Assembly (NCBI RefSeq): GCF_023277925.1
Contig: NZ_CP063832.1
Location: 5,315,501-5,379,500, forward strand
DNA length: 64,000 nt
DNA from: Pseudomonas entomophila
GTDB taxonomy: Bacteria; Pseudomonadota; Gammaproteobacteria; Pseudomonadales; Pseudomonadaceae
Direction of reading: 5' to 3'
Made by a program: the position numbers and the translations under genes. Below are positions 1-9,433 of the stretch, one piece after another. The notes beneath the pieces are model-generated. The model worked only from the letters and a program-made list of their open reading frames with translations, ran no database searches and was not told where the DNA came from. Numbering within the stretch: position 1 is the first letter of the stretch; each line of letters begins with the position of its first letter.

Positions 1-1265
1 TTGGCGATCGCGCCCAGTTCGTCGGCGCGGTCGCTTTGCAGGCGGCGGGTCAGGTCACCCTCACCCTGGGCGATGTCGTCGAGCATGGCGACCATCTGTT
101 TCAGCGGCCGGGCGATGCCCTGGGCCAGCAGCCAGATCACCAGCAGGCCCAGGGCAGCGATGCCCAGGCCGACCACGGTCATGCCGGTGATATCGGTGCG
201 GCGCTGCTCGGCCAGGTCCTTCTGCAACTGGGCGACGTCGGCCATGACGGTACTGAGCGGCAGCTCCAGCAGCAGGGTCCAGCGGGCGTCGGTGCTGGCC
301 ACCTTGAACGGCAGGTACAGCTCGATGCGGTCCTTGGCGGTCTCCACCTTGTAGTGCAGGTCTTCGCCCACGAGGTTCTTGAGGGTGCTCGCTTCATCGG
401 CGTCCAGTACGTCGCTGGCCTTTTCGCCGAACTTGGCCGGGTCGCGGGTGTAGGCCACCAGGCGGCCGTTACCCGATACCAGGGCCAGTTCGCCAGCGCC
501 GTTGTAGAGCTGACGGTCGGCGGCGTTGAGCAGGTCCTGGATGAAATTCACCGACAGGTCGGCACCGGCCATGCCCTTGAACTGGCCGTCGACCATGATG
601 GGTTCGACGAAGGACGCGAGCATGACCATCTTGTCGCCTACCTTGTAGGGGGCCGGGTCGATCACGCAGGCCTTCTTCGACTCTTTCGGGCACAGGTAGT
701 ACTCGCTGGCGCGCACGCCGGTGGCCAGCACGGTGCGGTCATCGACGTCGGCCAGCTTGTCCTGGCCGAGGCTGCCATCACTGTTGCGGAACCACCACGG
801 CAGGAAGCGGCCGCTGGCGCTGTCGATACCGACCATGCTGCTGCCGACATAGCGGGCGTCGTCGTGGTCGAGGGCGTTCGGCTCCCAGCCCAGGTAGGCG
901 CCGAGCACGCTCGGGTTGGCCTCTACGGTGCGCTTGAGCTGGTTGATCAAGTGTTCGCGTTCGACCCGCATCAGTGGGCGGCCATCGGCGCCTTGCATGC
1001 CGATCATCGCGTTGCCGGTGGCCAGGCCGCGGGCGATCGACAGGGGCGCTTCCAGGCCGCGCTGGATCTCGCTGACCTGGGTGCGGGCCAGCGCCGACAG
1101 GCGCTGTTCGATCACGCTTTCGAACTGTTGCTGGGTGCGCTGCTGTACCAGCGCCTGGGTGCGTTCCCCGGAATACACGGCATAGAGCACCAGGGCGGCG
1201 ACAATGCTCAGTACGATGGCACCGGCCAGGGCGGCCACGGAAAACTGGATCGACTTGAACTTCAT
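1..1265 (-). CDS. methyl-accepting chemotaxis protein, dCache type (3' part outside window)
   Basis: This is the N-terminal 421 residues of a transmembrane chemoreceptor; the signalling domain lies beyond the left edge. A short cytoplasmic tail and TM1 (about residues 8-32) are followed by a large periplasmic region (about 33-365) with the layout of a double Cache ligand-binding domain, then TM2 (about 366-390) and the start of a HAMP domain (PLKQMVAML...GEGDLTRRL). Such receptors sense small molecules, often amino or organic acids, in the periplasm and control CheA. The ATG at 1265 is preceded by an AAGG-like ribosome site. The ligand cannot be told from the sequence alone. Confidence 0.9.
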   Translation of the reverse strand, partial: MKFKSIQFSVAALAGAIVLSIVAALVLYAVYSGERTQALVQQRTQQQFESVIEQRLSALARTQVSEIQRGLEAPLSIARGLATGNAMIGMQGADGRPLMRVEREHLINQLKRTVEANPSVLGAYLGWEPNALDHDDARYVGSSMVGIDSASGRFLPWWFRNSDGSLGQDKLADVDDRTVLATGVRASEYYLCPKESKKACVIDPAPYKVGDKMVMLASFVEPIMVDGQFKGMAGADLSVNFIQDLLNAADRQLYNGAGELALVSGNGRLVAYTRDPAKFGEKASDVLDADEASTLKNLVGEDLHYKVETAKDRIELYLPFKVASTDARWTLLLELPLSTVMADVAQLQKDLAEQRRTDITGMTVVGLGIAALGLLVIWLLAQGIARPLKQMVAMLDDIAQGEGDLTRRLQSDRADELGAIA

Positions 1266-1416
1266 GGAAGGCTCCGCGCGCAAGGAGGTCGTGTCCCTGT
1301 GTTATCGGCGGGCTAATACGAAAGCATGAGGGGCGTGCAGAAATCTTCCCTGTGGCTCTGGCGGGGCCAGGCGACTGGGCCTAGGATACGCGGCACGTAA
1401 AAAGGGAGTGTTTCAA

Positions 1417-2232
1417 ATGCGTAAGTCATTCGTTGTCAGCATGTTGAGCGCCAGCGTCCTGCTGGGCGGCTGCCAGGCGGTCAATACCACCAGTGGCGGT
1501 GCCGTGGGCGTCGAGCGCAAGCAGTACATGTTCAGCATGCTCTCGACCGATGAGGTCAACCAGATGTACGCCCAGTCCTACCAGCAGACCCTCGGTGAGG
1601 CGTCGAGCAAGGGCGTCCTGGATAAAAGCAGCGCCGACGCCAAGCGCGTGCAGGCCATCGCCGACCGCCTGATCGCCCAGGCGCCACAGTTCCGGCCGGA
1701 TGCCGCGCAGTGGAAATGGGAAGTCAACGTCATCAAGAGCGATGAACTGAACGCCAACTGCGGCCCGGGCGGCAAGATCATCGTCTATACCGGCCTGATC
1801 GATCAGCTCAAGCTTACCGACGCCGAGATCGCCGCGGTCATGGGCCACGAGATCGCTCATGCCCTGCGCGAACATGGCCGTGAAGCGATGTCCAAGGCCT
1901 ATGGCGTGGAAATGGCCCGCCAGGGCGCGGGCGCGATCTTCGGCCTGGGCCAGGACAGCATGGCGCTGGCCGACACCGTGGTGAACTACGCCATGACCCT
2001 GCCCAACAGCCGCGCCAACGAGAACGAGGCCGACTTGATCGGCCTGGAACTGTCGGCCCGCGCCGGCTACGACCCGAACGCCGCGATCACCTTGTGGAAC
2101 AAGATGAGCAAGGCGTCCGAAGGCGCGCCGCCTGAGTTCATGAGCACTCACCCGGCTTCGAGCAGCCGTATCGCTTCGCTGCAGGCAGCCATTCCGAAGG
2201 TGATGCCCCTGTATCAGGCCGCCAAGAAGTAA
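1417..2232 (+). CDS. M48 family metallopeptidase, predicted lipoprotein
   Basis: A 271-residue predicted zinc endopeptidase of the M48 (LoiP/YcaL/BepA-like) family, acting on the periplasmic side. A lipoprotein signal peptide ends at LLGGC (Cys19). The zinc motif HEIAH is at about residues 144-148, and the third ligand lies in NENEADLIG downstream. These proteins degrade or help assemble outer-membrane proteins. The ATG at 1417 is chosen over an in-frame GTG at 1408 because AAAGGGA lies about 10 nt upstream and the signal peptide then starts cleanly with MRKSF. It looks monocistronic and is followed by a REP pair. The physiological substrate is unknown. Confidence 0.9.
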   Translation: MRKSFVVSMLSASVLLGGCQAVNTTSGGAVGVERKQYMFSMLSTDEVNQMYAQSYQQTLGEASSKGVLDKSSADAKRVQAIADRLIAQAPQFRPDAAQWKWEVNVIKSDELNANCGPGGKIIVYTGLIDQLKLTDAEIAAVMGHEIAHALREHGREAMSKAYGVEMARQGAGAIFGLGQDSMALADTVVNYAMTLPNSRANENEADLIGLELSARAGYDPNAAITLWNKMSKASEGAPPEFMSTHPASSSRIASLQAAIPKVMPLYQAAKK

Positions 2233-2247
2233 ATTTCCGGGGCCCTC

Positions 2248-2328
2248 TGCAGGAGCCGGCTTTGCCAGCGAACACCGGCAAAGCCGGTGCCAGGCGCCTG
2301 GTTCGCCAGCAAGGCTGGCTCCTACCTT
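2248..2328. repeat. REP pair (inverted) between convergent genes
   Basis: Two inverted copies of the P. putida-type REP, AGGAGCCGGCTTTGCCAGCG and its near-complement ending in GGCTGGCTCCTAC, flank a smaller hairpin (CACCGGCAAAGCCGGTG). It sits between the stops of two convergent genes and could serve as a two-way terminator. Confidence 0.8.
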
Positions 2329-2341
2329 GCGACGTTTACCC

Positions 2342-2929
2342 TCAGCCAATCCAGCCGCTGGTCTTCATCGCCGAATACACCGCGACGACGGCCAGCACGA
2401 AGAACGCCGCCGCCGCCAGGCGGCGGATCAGCGTAAGCGGCAGTTTCTCCGCGGCGAAGTTGCCCGCCAGCACCACCGGTACGTTGGCAATCAGCATGCC
2501 TAGGGTGGTGCCGATGATCACCATGATCAGGTGCGGGTACTGGGCGGCCAGCATCACCGTGGCGACCTGGGTCTTGTCGCCGATTTCAGCCAGGAAGAAG
2601 GCGATAAGCGTGGTCAGGAACGGCCCGAAGCGGCGTGCGTTGCTGGTTTCGTCATCGTCCATCTTGTCTGGCACCAGGGTCCACAGCGCGGTGGCGGTGA
2701 AGCTCGCGGCGAGGATCCAGTGCAGCACGGCTTCGCTGAAGAAGCTGCTGACCCAGGCACCCACGGCGCCCGCGGCGGCGTGGTTGGCGAGGGTGGCGGC
2801 GATGATGCCGGCGATGATCGGCCAGGGTTTGCGAAAGCGCGCCGCGAGGATGAGCGCGAGCAGTTGCGTCTTATCGCCGATTTCGGCGAGGGCAACGATG
2901 GCGGTGGGGACGAGCAGTGATTCCAGCAT
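2342..2929 (-). CDS. TMEM165/GDT1 (UPF0016) family manganese exporter
   Basis: A 195-residue membrane protein with six predicted helices and the duplicated family signature EIGDKTQ, at about residues 16-22 and 115-121. Bacterial members such as MneA export Mn2+, while eukaryotic homologues move Mn2+/Ca2+ into the Golgi. The acidic and polar residues of the two motifs form the cation path. The length is typical of the short two-repeat bacterial form. The gene is preceded by a yybP-ykoY-type leader (separate entry), which supports manganese as the physiological ion and predicts induction by excess Mn2+. The ATG at 2929 has TAGGAAT about 5 nt upstream. Confidence 0.92.
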   Translation of the reverse strand: MLESLLVPTAIVALAEIGDKTQLLALILAARFRKPWPIIAGIIAATLANHAAAGAVGAWVSSFFSEAVLHWILAASFTATALWTLVPDKMDDDETSNARRFGPFLTTLIAFFLAEIGDKTQVATVMLAAQYPHLIMVIIGTTLGMLIANVPVVLAGNFAAEKLPLTLIRRLAAAAFFVLAVVAVYSAMKTSGWIG

Positions 2930-2961
2930 CAGGATTCCTACGGGGGCGGGTCGACACGGCT

Positions 2962-3130
2962 ATGACACGTACGACCTCCCCGCCCCGGGTAAGGTGTGCG
3001 TGTCATAGGTCTTGTCAAACCCTGGACCTGTCTGCGCAGATCGTGGGTCGCACGCGCCATGGCCTGTGGGCCAAGTGTGTTGACGCGTACCGGGCGAGCG
3101 GAGGGCTCGCGGGAGACTACTCCCCTAGGA
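2962..3130 (-). ncRNA. yybP-ykoY manganese riboswitch upstream of the exporter gene
   Basis: Read on the minus strand, the 247-nt leader carries the conserved blocks of the yybP-ykoY class in the right order: AGGGGAGTAG (3126-3117), then GCGTCAACACACTTGG further in, then GACAAGACCT shortly before the gene. These form the two internal loops that bind Mn2+ in this class. Just downstream, an 8-bp inverted repeat (2962-2969 with 2999-3006) encloses a GC-rich inner stem and could be the expression platform. Position and gene partner match known examples (mntP, alx and UPF0016 genes). The exact ends are estimated. Confidence 0.85.
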
Positions 3131-3176
3131 CGGAGCGGATTCTGCCTACGCAGGGCGGTTTCGGCAAGCCCTGTTT

Positions 3177-4175
3177 TTATCCACGTGTCGCTCGGTAGAT
3201 ACGAAAACCCTGTGCCTCGGCGCGAATCTCGCAGTTGCCCAGAGCGCCCTCGATGAGCGGTTGGTAACGCAGGAAGCTGTTGGCTACAAGGCGCATTTCG
3301 CCACCTTTTCGCAGATGTTCGCCGGATTTTTTCAGCAGGTTTTCCGAGGCTTGGTAATCGGTATGCACCCCGGTGTGGAACGGCGGATTGCTCAGGATCA
3401 GGTCCAGTTCGCCCGGAGCGGCATCGATACCATCACCACTGATCACTTCCCCTTCCAGGCCATTGGCAGCCAACGTCAGGCGACTGGCGGCAACGGCGAA
3501 CGCATCGACATCCAGCAGGGTGACCCGGCTCTGTGGGTAGCGGCGCTTGATGGTCGCGCCCAGCACGCCGGCACCACAACCGAAGTCGAGGACATGCCCG
3601 CCGGGCAACCCGTCAAGGTGCTCCAGCAGCAGGGCGGTGCCCTTGTCCAGGCGACCGTGGCTGAACACGCCCGGCAGGCTGACCACCTGCAACGGACCGT
3701 CCTCGAGCGGCAGCTCGAAGCGCTCGGCCAGGCTCTCGAGCGGCGTGGCCTCGGGGGCATGGTCGACGGTCACCTGCCACAGCTGGCAGTGGCGCGCGCT
3801 GTCGAGCTTGCGGGGCTTGCCGAACGCTTGCAGCTGTTTCGCCGCGCCCTCGATGCCGCCGCGTTTCTCGCCGACCAGGTACAACTCGCGCCCGGCCAGG
3901 CGCGCGGCCAGGGCGTTGAGCAGGTAGGCGGCCAGCTCGCGGGACTTGGGCAGGAACAGGATGGCGGCGTCGAAGGCCACTTCGGGCACGCTCACGCCAT
4001 GGTGGCAGCGGCCGCCGAAGCGGCTTTCGAGCAGGGCCTGGTCGCCTGCGTGCCAGGTCCAGCCATGTGCCTCGGGCAGTTGCCCGAGCAGGCCGTCGGC
4101 TGGCGCGCCGGCGATCAGCAATGGGCCCTGGAACAGCTCCGCCTGGCGGAGCACTACTTCACTGCGCGGGTCCAT
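3177..4175 (-). CDS. rsmC: 16S rRNA (guanine1207-N2)-methyltransferase RsmC
   Basis: A 332-residue RsmC-type methyltransferase that makes m2G1207 in the 30S subunit. Like the E. coli enzyme it has a degenerate N-terminal methyltransferase-like half (residues 1 to about 155, opening [15 protein letters not shown]) and a catalytic C-terminal half with SAM motif [13 protein letters not shown] (about 195-206) and the NPPFH motif (about 263-267). The LPGVF segment between the halves is also conserved. The start at 4175 has AGGAGG 8 nt upstream, whereas the longer reading frame lacks a ribosome site. RlmG is the closest alternative, but the N-terminal SEVLLR-type opening favours RsmC. Confidence 0.93.
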   Translation of the reverse strand: MDPRSEVVLRQAELFQGPLLIAGAPADGLLGQLPEAHGWTWHAGDQALLESRFGGRCHHGVSVPEVAFDAAILFLPKSRELAAYLLNALAARLAGRELYLVGEKRGGIEGAAKQLQAFGKPRKLDSARHCQLWQVTVDHAPEATPLESLAERFELPLEDGPLQVVSLPGVFSHGRLDKGTALLLEHLDGLPGGHVLDFGCGAGVLGATIKRRYPQSRVTLLDVDAFAVAASRLTLAANGLEGEVISGDGIDAAPGELDLILSNPPFHTGVHTDYQASENLLKKSGEHLRKGGEMRLVANSFLRYQPLIEGALGNCEIRAEAQGFRIYRATRG

Positions 4176-4227
4176 AAACGGAGCCTCCTGAAAAAAAGTG
4201 GCGCAGTGTACCAGAGCCGTCGCCGGC

Positions 4228-5193
4228 TCAGCCGACCACTCGCCGCGGCTGCCCGGCAAAGAACGCCTGGGCGTTTTCGGCGAGCTGGCCGACGATGCGC
4301 TGGCGCGACTCCACCGCGCCCCAGGCGCTGTGCGGGGTTACGATCAGGCGGGGAACGTCCGCCGCCAGCAACGGATTGCCATTGACTGGAGGCTCGACAC
4401 TGAGCACATCGGTTGCCGCGCCGCCCAGGTGACCGCTGCGCAGGGCTTCGGCCAGGGCTTGCTCGTCGATCAGCCCGCCACGGGCGGTGTTGACCACCAG
4501 TGCGCCGGGCTTGAGCAGGGCCAGCTCACGGGCGCCGAGCATGTGCCGGGTGCGGTCGTTGAGCGGGCAGTGCAGGGTCAGGGCATCGACCTGGGGCAGC
4601 AGCTCATCGAGTGGCAGGCGATCGTCACGCGCCGGGCGCCCGGGCACCTGCCCGCTGAGCACGCGCATGCCGAACGCCTCGGCCAGCCGCGCCACCGCGC
4701 CCCCCAGCTCGCCGTGGCCGAGCAGGCCGAGGGTCTTGCCCTCGAGTTCGACGATGGGGAAGTCCAGCAGGCAGAACTGGCTGGCCTTGGCCCATTCGCC
4801 CCTGGCCACGGCCTGCTGGTAGTCGCACAGACGCGTGGCCAGGGCCAGCAGCAGGGCCAGGGTGTGCTGGGCCACCGATGGCGTGCCGTAGCCCTGGCAG
4901 TTGCACACCGTGATGCCTTGGGCGTGGGCGGCGGCCAGGTCGACGTTGTTGGTGCCGGTGGCGGCGACCAGGATCAGCTTGAGCTGCGGATTGGCGGCCA
5001 GGCTGGCGGCGTCGAGCATCACCTTGTTGCTGATCACCGCCACGACGCCTCGCAGGCGTTCGGTTACCTGGTCGGGGCGGGTGGTGGCGAACAGTTGCAG
5101 ATCATCGAACTGATCCCGCAGGGGGGAAAGGTCGAGGTCACCGAGGTCCAGGGACGGATGGTCGAGAAACACGGCGCGACGTGGGCTGGGCAT
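4228..5193 (-). CDS. D-2-hydroxyacid dehydrogenase (glycerate dehydrogenase / hydroxypyruvate reductase type)
   Basis: A 321-residue NAD(P)-dependent dehydrogenase that probably interconverts hydroxypyruvate and D-glycerate. The N-terminal catalytic half carries [10 protein letters not shown]; the nucleotide-binding loop GLLGHGELG is at about 146-154; the catalytic Arg lies in NTARGGLID, and the acid/base His in TPHSAWG near the C-terminus. The start [12 protein letters not shown] at 5193 is used because the upstream in-frame sequence runs through a REP element and is not credible protein. In P. putida the equivalent locus is usually annotated hprA. The exact substrate is inferred from family only. 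Confidence 0.88.
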   Translation of the reverse strand: MPSPRRAVFLDHPSLDLGDLDLSPLRDQFDDLQLFATTRPDQVTERLRGVVAVISNKVMLDAASLAANPQLKLILVAATGTNNVDLAAAHAQGITVCNCQGYGTPSVAQHTLALLLALATRLCDYQQAVARGEWAKASQFCLLDFPIVELEGKTLGLLGHGELGGAVARLAEAFGMRVLSGQVPGRPARDDRLPLDELLPQVDALTLHCPLNDRTRHMLGARELALLKPGALVVNTARGGLIDEQALAEALRSGHLGGAATDVLSVEPPVNGNPLLAADVPRLIVTPHSAWGAVESRQRIVGQLAENAQAFFAGQPRRVVG

Positions 5194-5249
5194 GGGGGCT
5201 CCGATGTGGGAGTGGTTCGGTCGCCGCGGTGGGTTTGGTCGGCGGGACT

Positions 5250-5337
5250 CTGTAGGGGCGGGTTTACCCGCGAACACGGGCGAAGCCCGTGCCATGCACC
5301 GCGTTGCCTGATTCGCGGGTAAACCCGCTCCTACAGG
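5250..5337. repeat. REP pair in divergent intergenic region
   Basis: Inverted REP copies TGTAGGGGCGGGTTTACCCG and CGGGTAAACCCGCTCCTACA flank a small CGGGCGAAGCCCG hairpin. The 317-nt gap between the divergent dehydrogenase and acyl-CoA ligase genes holds this pair plus unassigned promoter DNA; nothing else was recognised in it. Confidence 0.85.
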
Positions 5338-5510
5338 GGGCGCGATCCAATCTGGGCAGTGTCTGGCCCGTCGGTGCCGTTCGTCAACGCCGGCATTGCC
5401 GCTCATACCTTTGCGCGGCAAATCATTCCTTCGGCTGATTTGACCGGCGCGTCACCGATCTAGAGTTGATCCCAGAGCTGTCCGGCCCGCATCACAGAAA
5501 AGGGATACCC

Positions 5511-7193
5511 ATGTTGCAGACGCGCATCATCAAGCCCGCCGAGGGCGCCTACGAATTTCCGCTGCTGATCAAGCGCCTGCTGATGTCCGGCAGCCGCTAT
5601 GAAAAGACCCGCGAGATCGTCTACCGCGACCAGATCCGCCTCACCTACCCGCAACTGGGCGAGCGCATCGCGCGGCTGGCCAACGTGCTGACCGCAGCCG
5701 GCGTCAAGGCGGGTGACACGGTGGCGGTGATGGACTGGGACAGCCACCGTTATCTGGAGTGCATGTTCGCCATCCCGATGATCGGCGCGGTGGTGCACAC
5801 CATCAACGTGCGACTGTCACCGGAACAGATCCTCTACACCATGAACCACGCCGAAGACCGCTTCGTGCTGGTCAACAGTGATTTCATCGGCCTCTACCAG
5901 GCCATTGCCGGGCAACTGACCACAGTGCAGGGGACCGTGCTGTTGACTGACGGCCCGGACAAGAGCGCCGACCTGCCAGGCCTGCGCGGTGAATACGAGC
6001 AACTGCTGGCAGCGGCCAGCCCGCACTACGACTTCCCCGACTTTGACGAGAACTCGGTGGCCACCACGTTCTACACCACCGGCACCACCGGCAACCCCAA
6101 GGGGGTGTATTTCACCCACCGCCAACTGGTGCTGCACACCCTTGCCGAAACCTCCGTGCTCGGCAGCCTGGACAGCGTGCGGTTGCTGAGCAGCAACGAT
6201 GTTTACATGCCGATCACGCCCATGTTCCATGTACACGCCTGGGGCATCCCCTACGCGGCGACCATGATGGGTATCAAGCAGGTCTACCCGGGGCGCTACG
6301 AGCCGGACATGCTGATCAAGCTGTGGCGTGAAGAGAAGGTGACGTTCTCCCACTGCGTACCCACCATCCTGCAGATGCTGCTCAATTGCCCGTCCGCCGC
6401 CGGCCAGGACTTCGGCGGCTGGAAGATCATCATTGGCGGTAGCGCGCTCAACCGTGCGCTTTATGAAGCTGCACTGGCCCGGGGCATCCAGCTCACAGCC
6501 GCCTACGGCATGTCCGAGACCTGCCCGCTGATCAGCGCCGCGCACCTGAACGACGAGCTGCAGGCCGGCAGCGAGGATGAGCGCACCAGCTACCGGATCA
6601 AGGCCGGAGTGCCGGTGCCGCTGGTCGAAGCTGCCATCGTCGATGGCAATGGCAACTTCCTGCCCGCCGATGGTGAAACCCAAGGCGAGCTGGTGCTGCG
6701 TGCACCCTGGCTGACCATGGGGTATTTCCGCGAGCCGGAGAAGAGCGAAGAGCTCTGGCAGGGCGGCTGGCTGCACACAGGCGATGTCGCCACCCTCGAC
6801 GGCATGGGGTTCATCGATATCCGCGACCGCATCAAGGATGTGATCAAGACCGGTGGCGAATGGATCTCGTCACTCGACCTCGAGGACCTGGTCAGCCGCC
6901 ATCCGGCCGTGCGCGAGGTTGCCGTGGTCGGCGTGCCTGACCCGCAGTGGGGCGAGCGCCCGTTCGCACTGCTGGTGGTGCGTGAGGGGCTGAACATCGA
7001 CGCACGCAGCCTGAAGGAACACCTCAAGCCGTTTGTCGAACAGGGGCATATCAACAAGTGGGCAATTCCCAGCCAGATCGCCATTGTTACTGAAATTCCC
7101 AAGACCAGCGTCGGCAAGCTCGACAAGAAGCGCATCCGTGTGGATATCAGTCAATGGCAGGCCAGTAACAGCGCCTTCCTCTCCACGCTGTAA
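5511..7193 (+). CDS. AMP-dependent acyl-CoA synthetase, medium/long-chain fatty acid type
   Basis: A 560-residue adenylate-forming enzyme that activates a carboxylic acid to its CoA thioester via acyl-AMP. The phosphate-binding loop YTTGTTGNPKG is at about 188-198; the A5 motif YGMSETCP, the A7/A8 region GWLHTGDVATLD and KDVIKTGGEWIS, and a C-terminal lysine region (TSVGKLDKKRIR) are all present, so it looks active. AAAAGGGA lies 5 nt before the ATG at 5511. It precedes the DUF1302/DUF1329/LuxR cluster. The KT2440 homologue at this locus (PP_0763, recalled from literature) is a medium-chain acyl-CoA ligase also linked to 3-hydroxy acids; carry-over to this protein is inference. Confidence 0.92.
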   Translation: MLQTRIIKPAEGAYEFPLLIKRLLMSGSRYEKTREIVYRDQIRLTYPQLGERIARLANVLTAAGVKAGDTVAVMDWDSHRYLECMFAIPMIGAVVHTINVRLSPEQILYTMNHAEDRFVLVNSDFIGLYQAIAGQLTTVQGTVLLTDGPDKSADLPGLRGEYEQLLAAASPHYDFPDFDENSVATTFYTTGTTGNPKGVYFTHRQLVLHTLAETSVLGSLDSVRLLSSNDVYMPITPMFHVHAWGIPYAATMMGIKQVYPGRYEPDMLIKLWREEKVTFSHCVPTILQMLLNCPSAAGQDFGGWKIIIGGSALNRALYEAALARGIQLTAAYGMSETCPLISAAHLNDELQAGSEDERTSYRIKAGVPVPLVEAAIVDGNGNFLPADGETQGELVLRAPWLTMGYFREPEKSEELWQGGWLHTGDVATLDGMGFIDIRDRIKDVIKTGGEWISSLDLEDLVSRHPAVREVAVVGVPDPQWGERPFALLVVREGLNIDARSLKEHLKPFVEQGHINKWAIPSQIAIVTEIPKTSVGKLDKKRIRVDISQWQASNSAFLSTL

Positions 7194-7520
7194 CCACTCC
7201 CCGGGTTGCGGTCGCCAGATCGTGACCCGCACGCTAGAGAGGGTGGTGTCTTGTCAAACGGCGAAATTGAGCCATGCTTCACCACTGCCAGCGCACAGGC
7301 CGGTCTTTTGGGGCAGGCCAGCAGCAGGGAGCGCAAATCACACTTTAGAGGGATCTAGCACCTGTGACCGCTGGCTATAGTCGGGCCAGGGGATTTTCAG
7401 GAATGGGGGAGGGCGCCGCGCATTGTCGTGGCGCCTCGGGCAGGAGCCGGTTTCACCAGGCGCTCGGCCGTTTCTGAAAGGACTCACTGCCATAACAAAA
7501 AAGTACATGGAGTAGCGTCG
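7194..7520. other. 327-nt intergenic region upstream of the DUF1302 gene
   Basis: No protein-coding potential was recognised. The stretch probably holds the promoter of the DUF1302-DUF1329 operon; a GGCTATAGT -10-like element lies near 7372-7380. No clear terminator was seen after the acyl-CoA ligase gene, and a half-REP-like GGCAGGAGCCGGTTTCACC occurs near 7438. Confidence 0.4.
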
Positions 7521-9407
7521 ATGACATCTGCAAACCCGTTCTGGCGCCGGGCACGTCTGCCCTTGGCCGTCAGCCTCGCTTCTACGCTCGCAAGTCCTGC
7601 TTTCGCGGTCAGCTTCAACATCGGTGAAATCGAAGGCCAGTTCGACTCGTCGCTCTCCATCGGCGCCAGCTGGTCGACAGCCAACCCGAACAAGAACCTC
7701 ATCGGGGTCAACAACGGCGGCAAGGGGTTGTCGCAAACCTCCGACGATGGCCACCTCAACTTCAAGAAGGGCGAGACCTTCTCGAAGATCTTCAAGGGCA
7801 TCCACGACCTCGAGCTCAAGTACGGTGACACCGGCGTGTTCGTCCGTGGCAAGTACTGGTACGACTTCGAGCTCAAGGATGAACACCGCGAGTTCAAGGA
7901 CATCAGCGACTCCAACCGCAAGGAGGGCGCCAAGTCTTCTGGTGCGGAGCTGCTCGACGCCTTCGTCTACCACAACTACTCCATCGCCGACCTGCCAGGC
8001 TCGGTGCGCCTGGGCAAGCAGGTGGTCAGCTGGGGTGAGAGCACCTTCATCGGTGGCGGCATCAACTCGATCAACCCGATCGACGTGTCTGCCTTCCGCC
8101 GCCCAGGTGCCGAGGTCAAGGAAGGCCTGATCCCGGTCAACATGTTCTACATCTCCCAGAGCCTCACCGACAACCTGTCGGCCGAAGCCTTCTACCAGAT
8201 CGAATGGGACCAGACCGTCGTCGATAACTGCGGCACCTTCTTCTCGCAGCCGGACATCATCGCCGACGGTTGCAACAACAACCTGCGCGTGCTCAACAGC
8301 AGCCGCACGGTGCCTGGGGCTGCCCAGCAGTTCCTCGCCACCCGTGGCGTGAACATCAACGAGGAAGGCGTGATGGTCGGCCGCGGCCCGGACCGTGACG
8401 CCCGCGACAGCGGCCAGTTCGGCGTCGCCATGCGCTACATGTTCGAACCGCTGGACACCGAGTTCGGTGCCTACTTCATGAACTACCACAGCCGCGCGCC
8501 GATCTTCAGCGCCACCGGTGCCCCGCAGTCGGTGTACGCCGGCTTGGCCGGCTTGCCGGCTCAGCTGAGGTCGCTGGCGCCGATTATTGTCGCGGGCAAC
8601 TCGAAGTACTTCGTCGAGTATCCGGAAGACATCCGTCTCTACGGCCTGAGCTTCTCCACCACGCTACCCACCGGCACGGCCTGGAGCGGTGAGCTGAGCT
8701 ACCGCCCCAACGCCCCGGTGCAGTTGAACACCACCGACATCCTGTTCGCCGGCGTGCGTCCGATCGGTGGCGCGCTGGCCAACGCTTCGCTGCTCAACGG
8801 TGTTCCCGGCCAGGACCTGCATGGTTATCGCCGCAAGGAGATCACCCAGTTCCAGACCACCCTGACGCACTTCTTCGACCAGGTGATGGGCGCCAGCCGC
8901 ATGACCGTCGTCGGTGAGGTAGGCGTCACCCACGTCGGTGGCCTGGAAAACGCTCACGAAGTTCGCTACGGCCGCGACCCGGTCTATGGCCCTGGCCCGC
9001 TGCCCGCCACCGGCGGTGCCAACACCTGCCAGGCACTCAATGCCAGCACCATCGCCGGTGCCGGTGCTGGCGCTTCCACCGCCAACCTCAACCGCAAGTG
9101 CGAGAACGACGGCTACACCACCAGCACCTCCTGGGGCTACCGCGCCCGGGTGATCTGGGACTACAACGACGTCTTCGCCGGGGTCAACCTCAAGCCCAAC
9201 GTGGCCTGGTCCCACGACGTCTCCGGCTACTCGCCGGGCCCTGGCGGCAACTTCGAGGAAGGCCGCAAGGCAATCAGCCTTGGCCTGGACGCCGAGTACC
9301 AGAACACCTACACGGCCAGCCTGTCGTACACCAACTTCTTCGATGGCAAGTACACCACCGTGGATGATCGCGACTTCGTCGCCCTCAGCTTCGGCGTGAA
9401 CTTCTAA
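7521..9407 (+). CDS. DUF1302 family outer-membrane beta-barrel-like protein
   Basis: A 628-residue exported protein with an N-terminal signal peptide (RRARLPLAVSLASTLASPAFA, cleaved near residue 31-32). Alternating aromatic and polar strands throughout and a terminal strand ending in FVALSFGVNF suggest an outer-membrane barrel. DUF1302 proteins are nearly always paired with DUF1329 and found near lipid, sterol or hydrophobic-compound genes; no biochemical function is established. The ATG at 7521 follows GGAGTAGCG. The next gene starts 26 nt after its stop, so they form an operon. The adjacent acyl-CoA ligase suggests a hydrophobic acid or ester as substrate (inference). Confidence 0.9.
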   Translation: MTSANPFWRRARLPLAVSLASTLASPAFAVSFNIGEIEGQFDSSLSIGASWSTANPNKNLIGVNNGGKGLSQTSDDGHLNFKKGETFSKIFKGIHDLELKYGDTGVFVRGKYWYDFELKDEHREFKDISDSNRKEGAKSSGAELLDAFVYHNYSIADLPGSVRLGKQVVSWGESTFIGGGINSINPIDVSAFRRPGAEVKEGLIPVNMFYISQSLTDNLSAEAFYQIEWDQTVVDNCGTFFSQPDIIADGCNNNLRVLNSSRTVPGAAQQFLATRGVNINEEGVMVGRGPDRDARDSGQFGVAMRYMFEPLDTEFGAYFMNYHSRAPIFSATGAPQSVYAGLAGLPAQLRSLAPIIVAGNSKYFVEYPEDIRLYGLSFSTTLPTGTAWSGELSYRPNAPVQLNTTDILFAGVRPIGGALANASLLNGVPGQDLHGYRRKEITQFQTTLTHFFDQVMGASRMTVVGEVGVTHVGGLENAHEVRYGRDPVYGPGPLPATGGANTCQALNASTIAGAGAGASTANLNRKCENDGYTTSTSWGYRARVIWDYNDVFAGVNLKPNVAWSHDVSGYSPGPGGNFEEGRKAISLGLDAEYQNTYTASLSYTNFFDGKYTTVDDRDFVALSFGVNF

Positions 9408-9433
9408 GAACACTGATTCAGGACGACAACAGA

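Noticed and set aside
36..1316. 426-codon forward frame opposite the first chemoreceptor
   Set aside because: It is antisense to a clear dCache receptor; composition is typical of a GC-rich shadow frame and no domain is visible.
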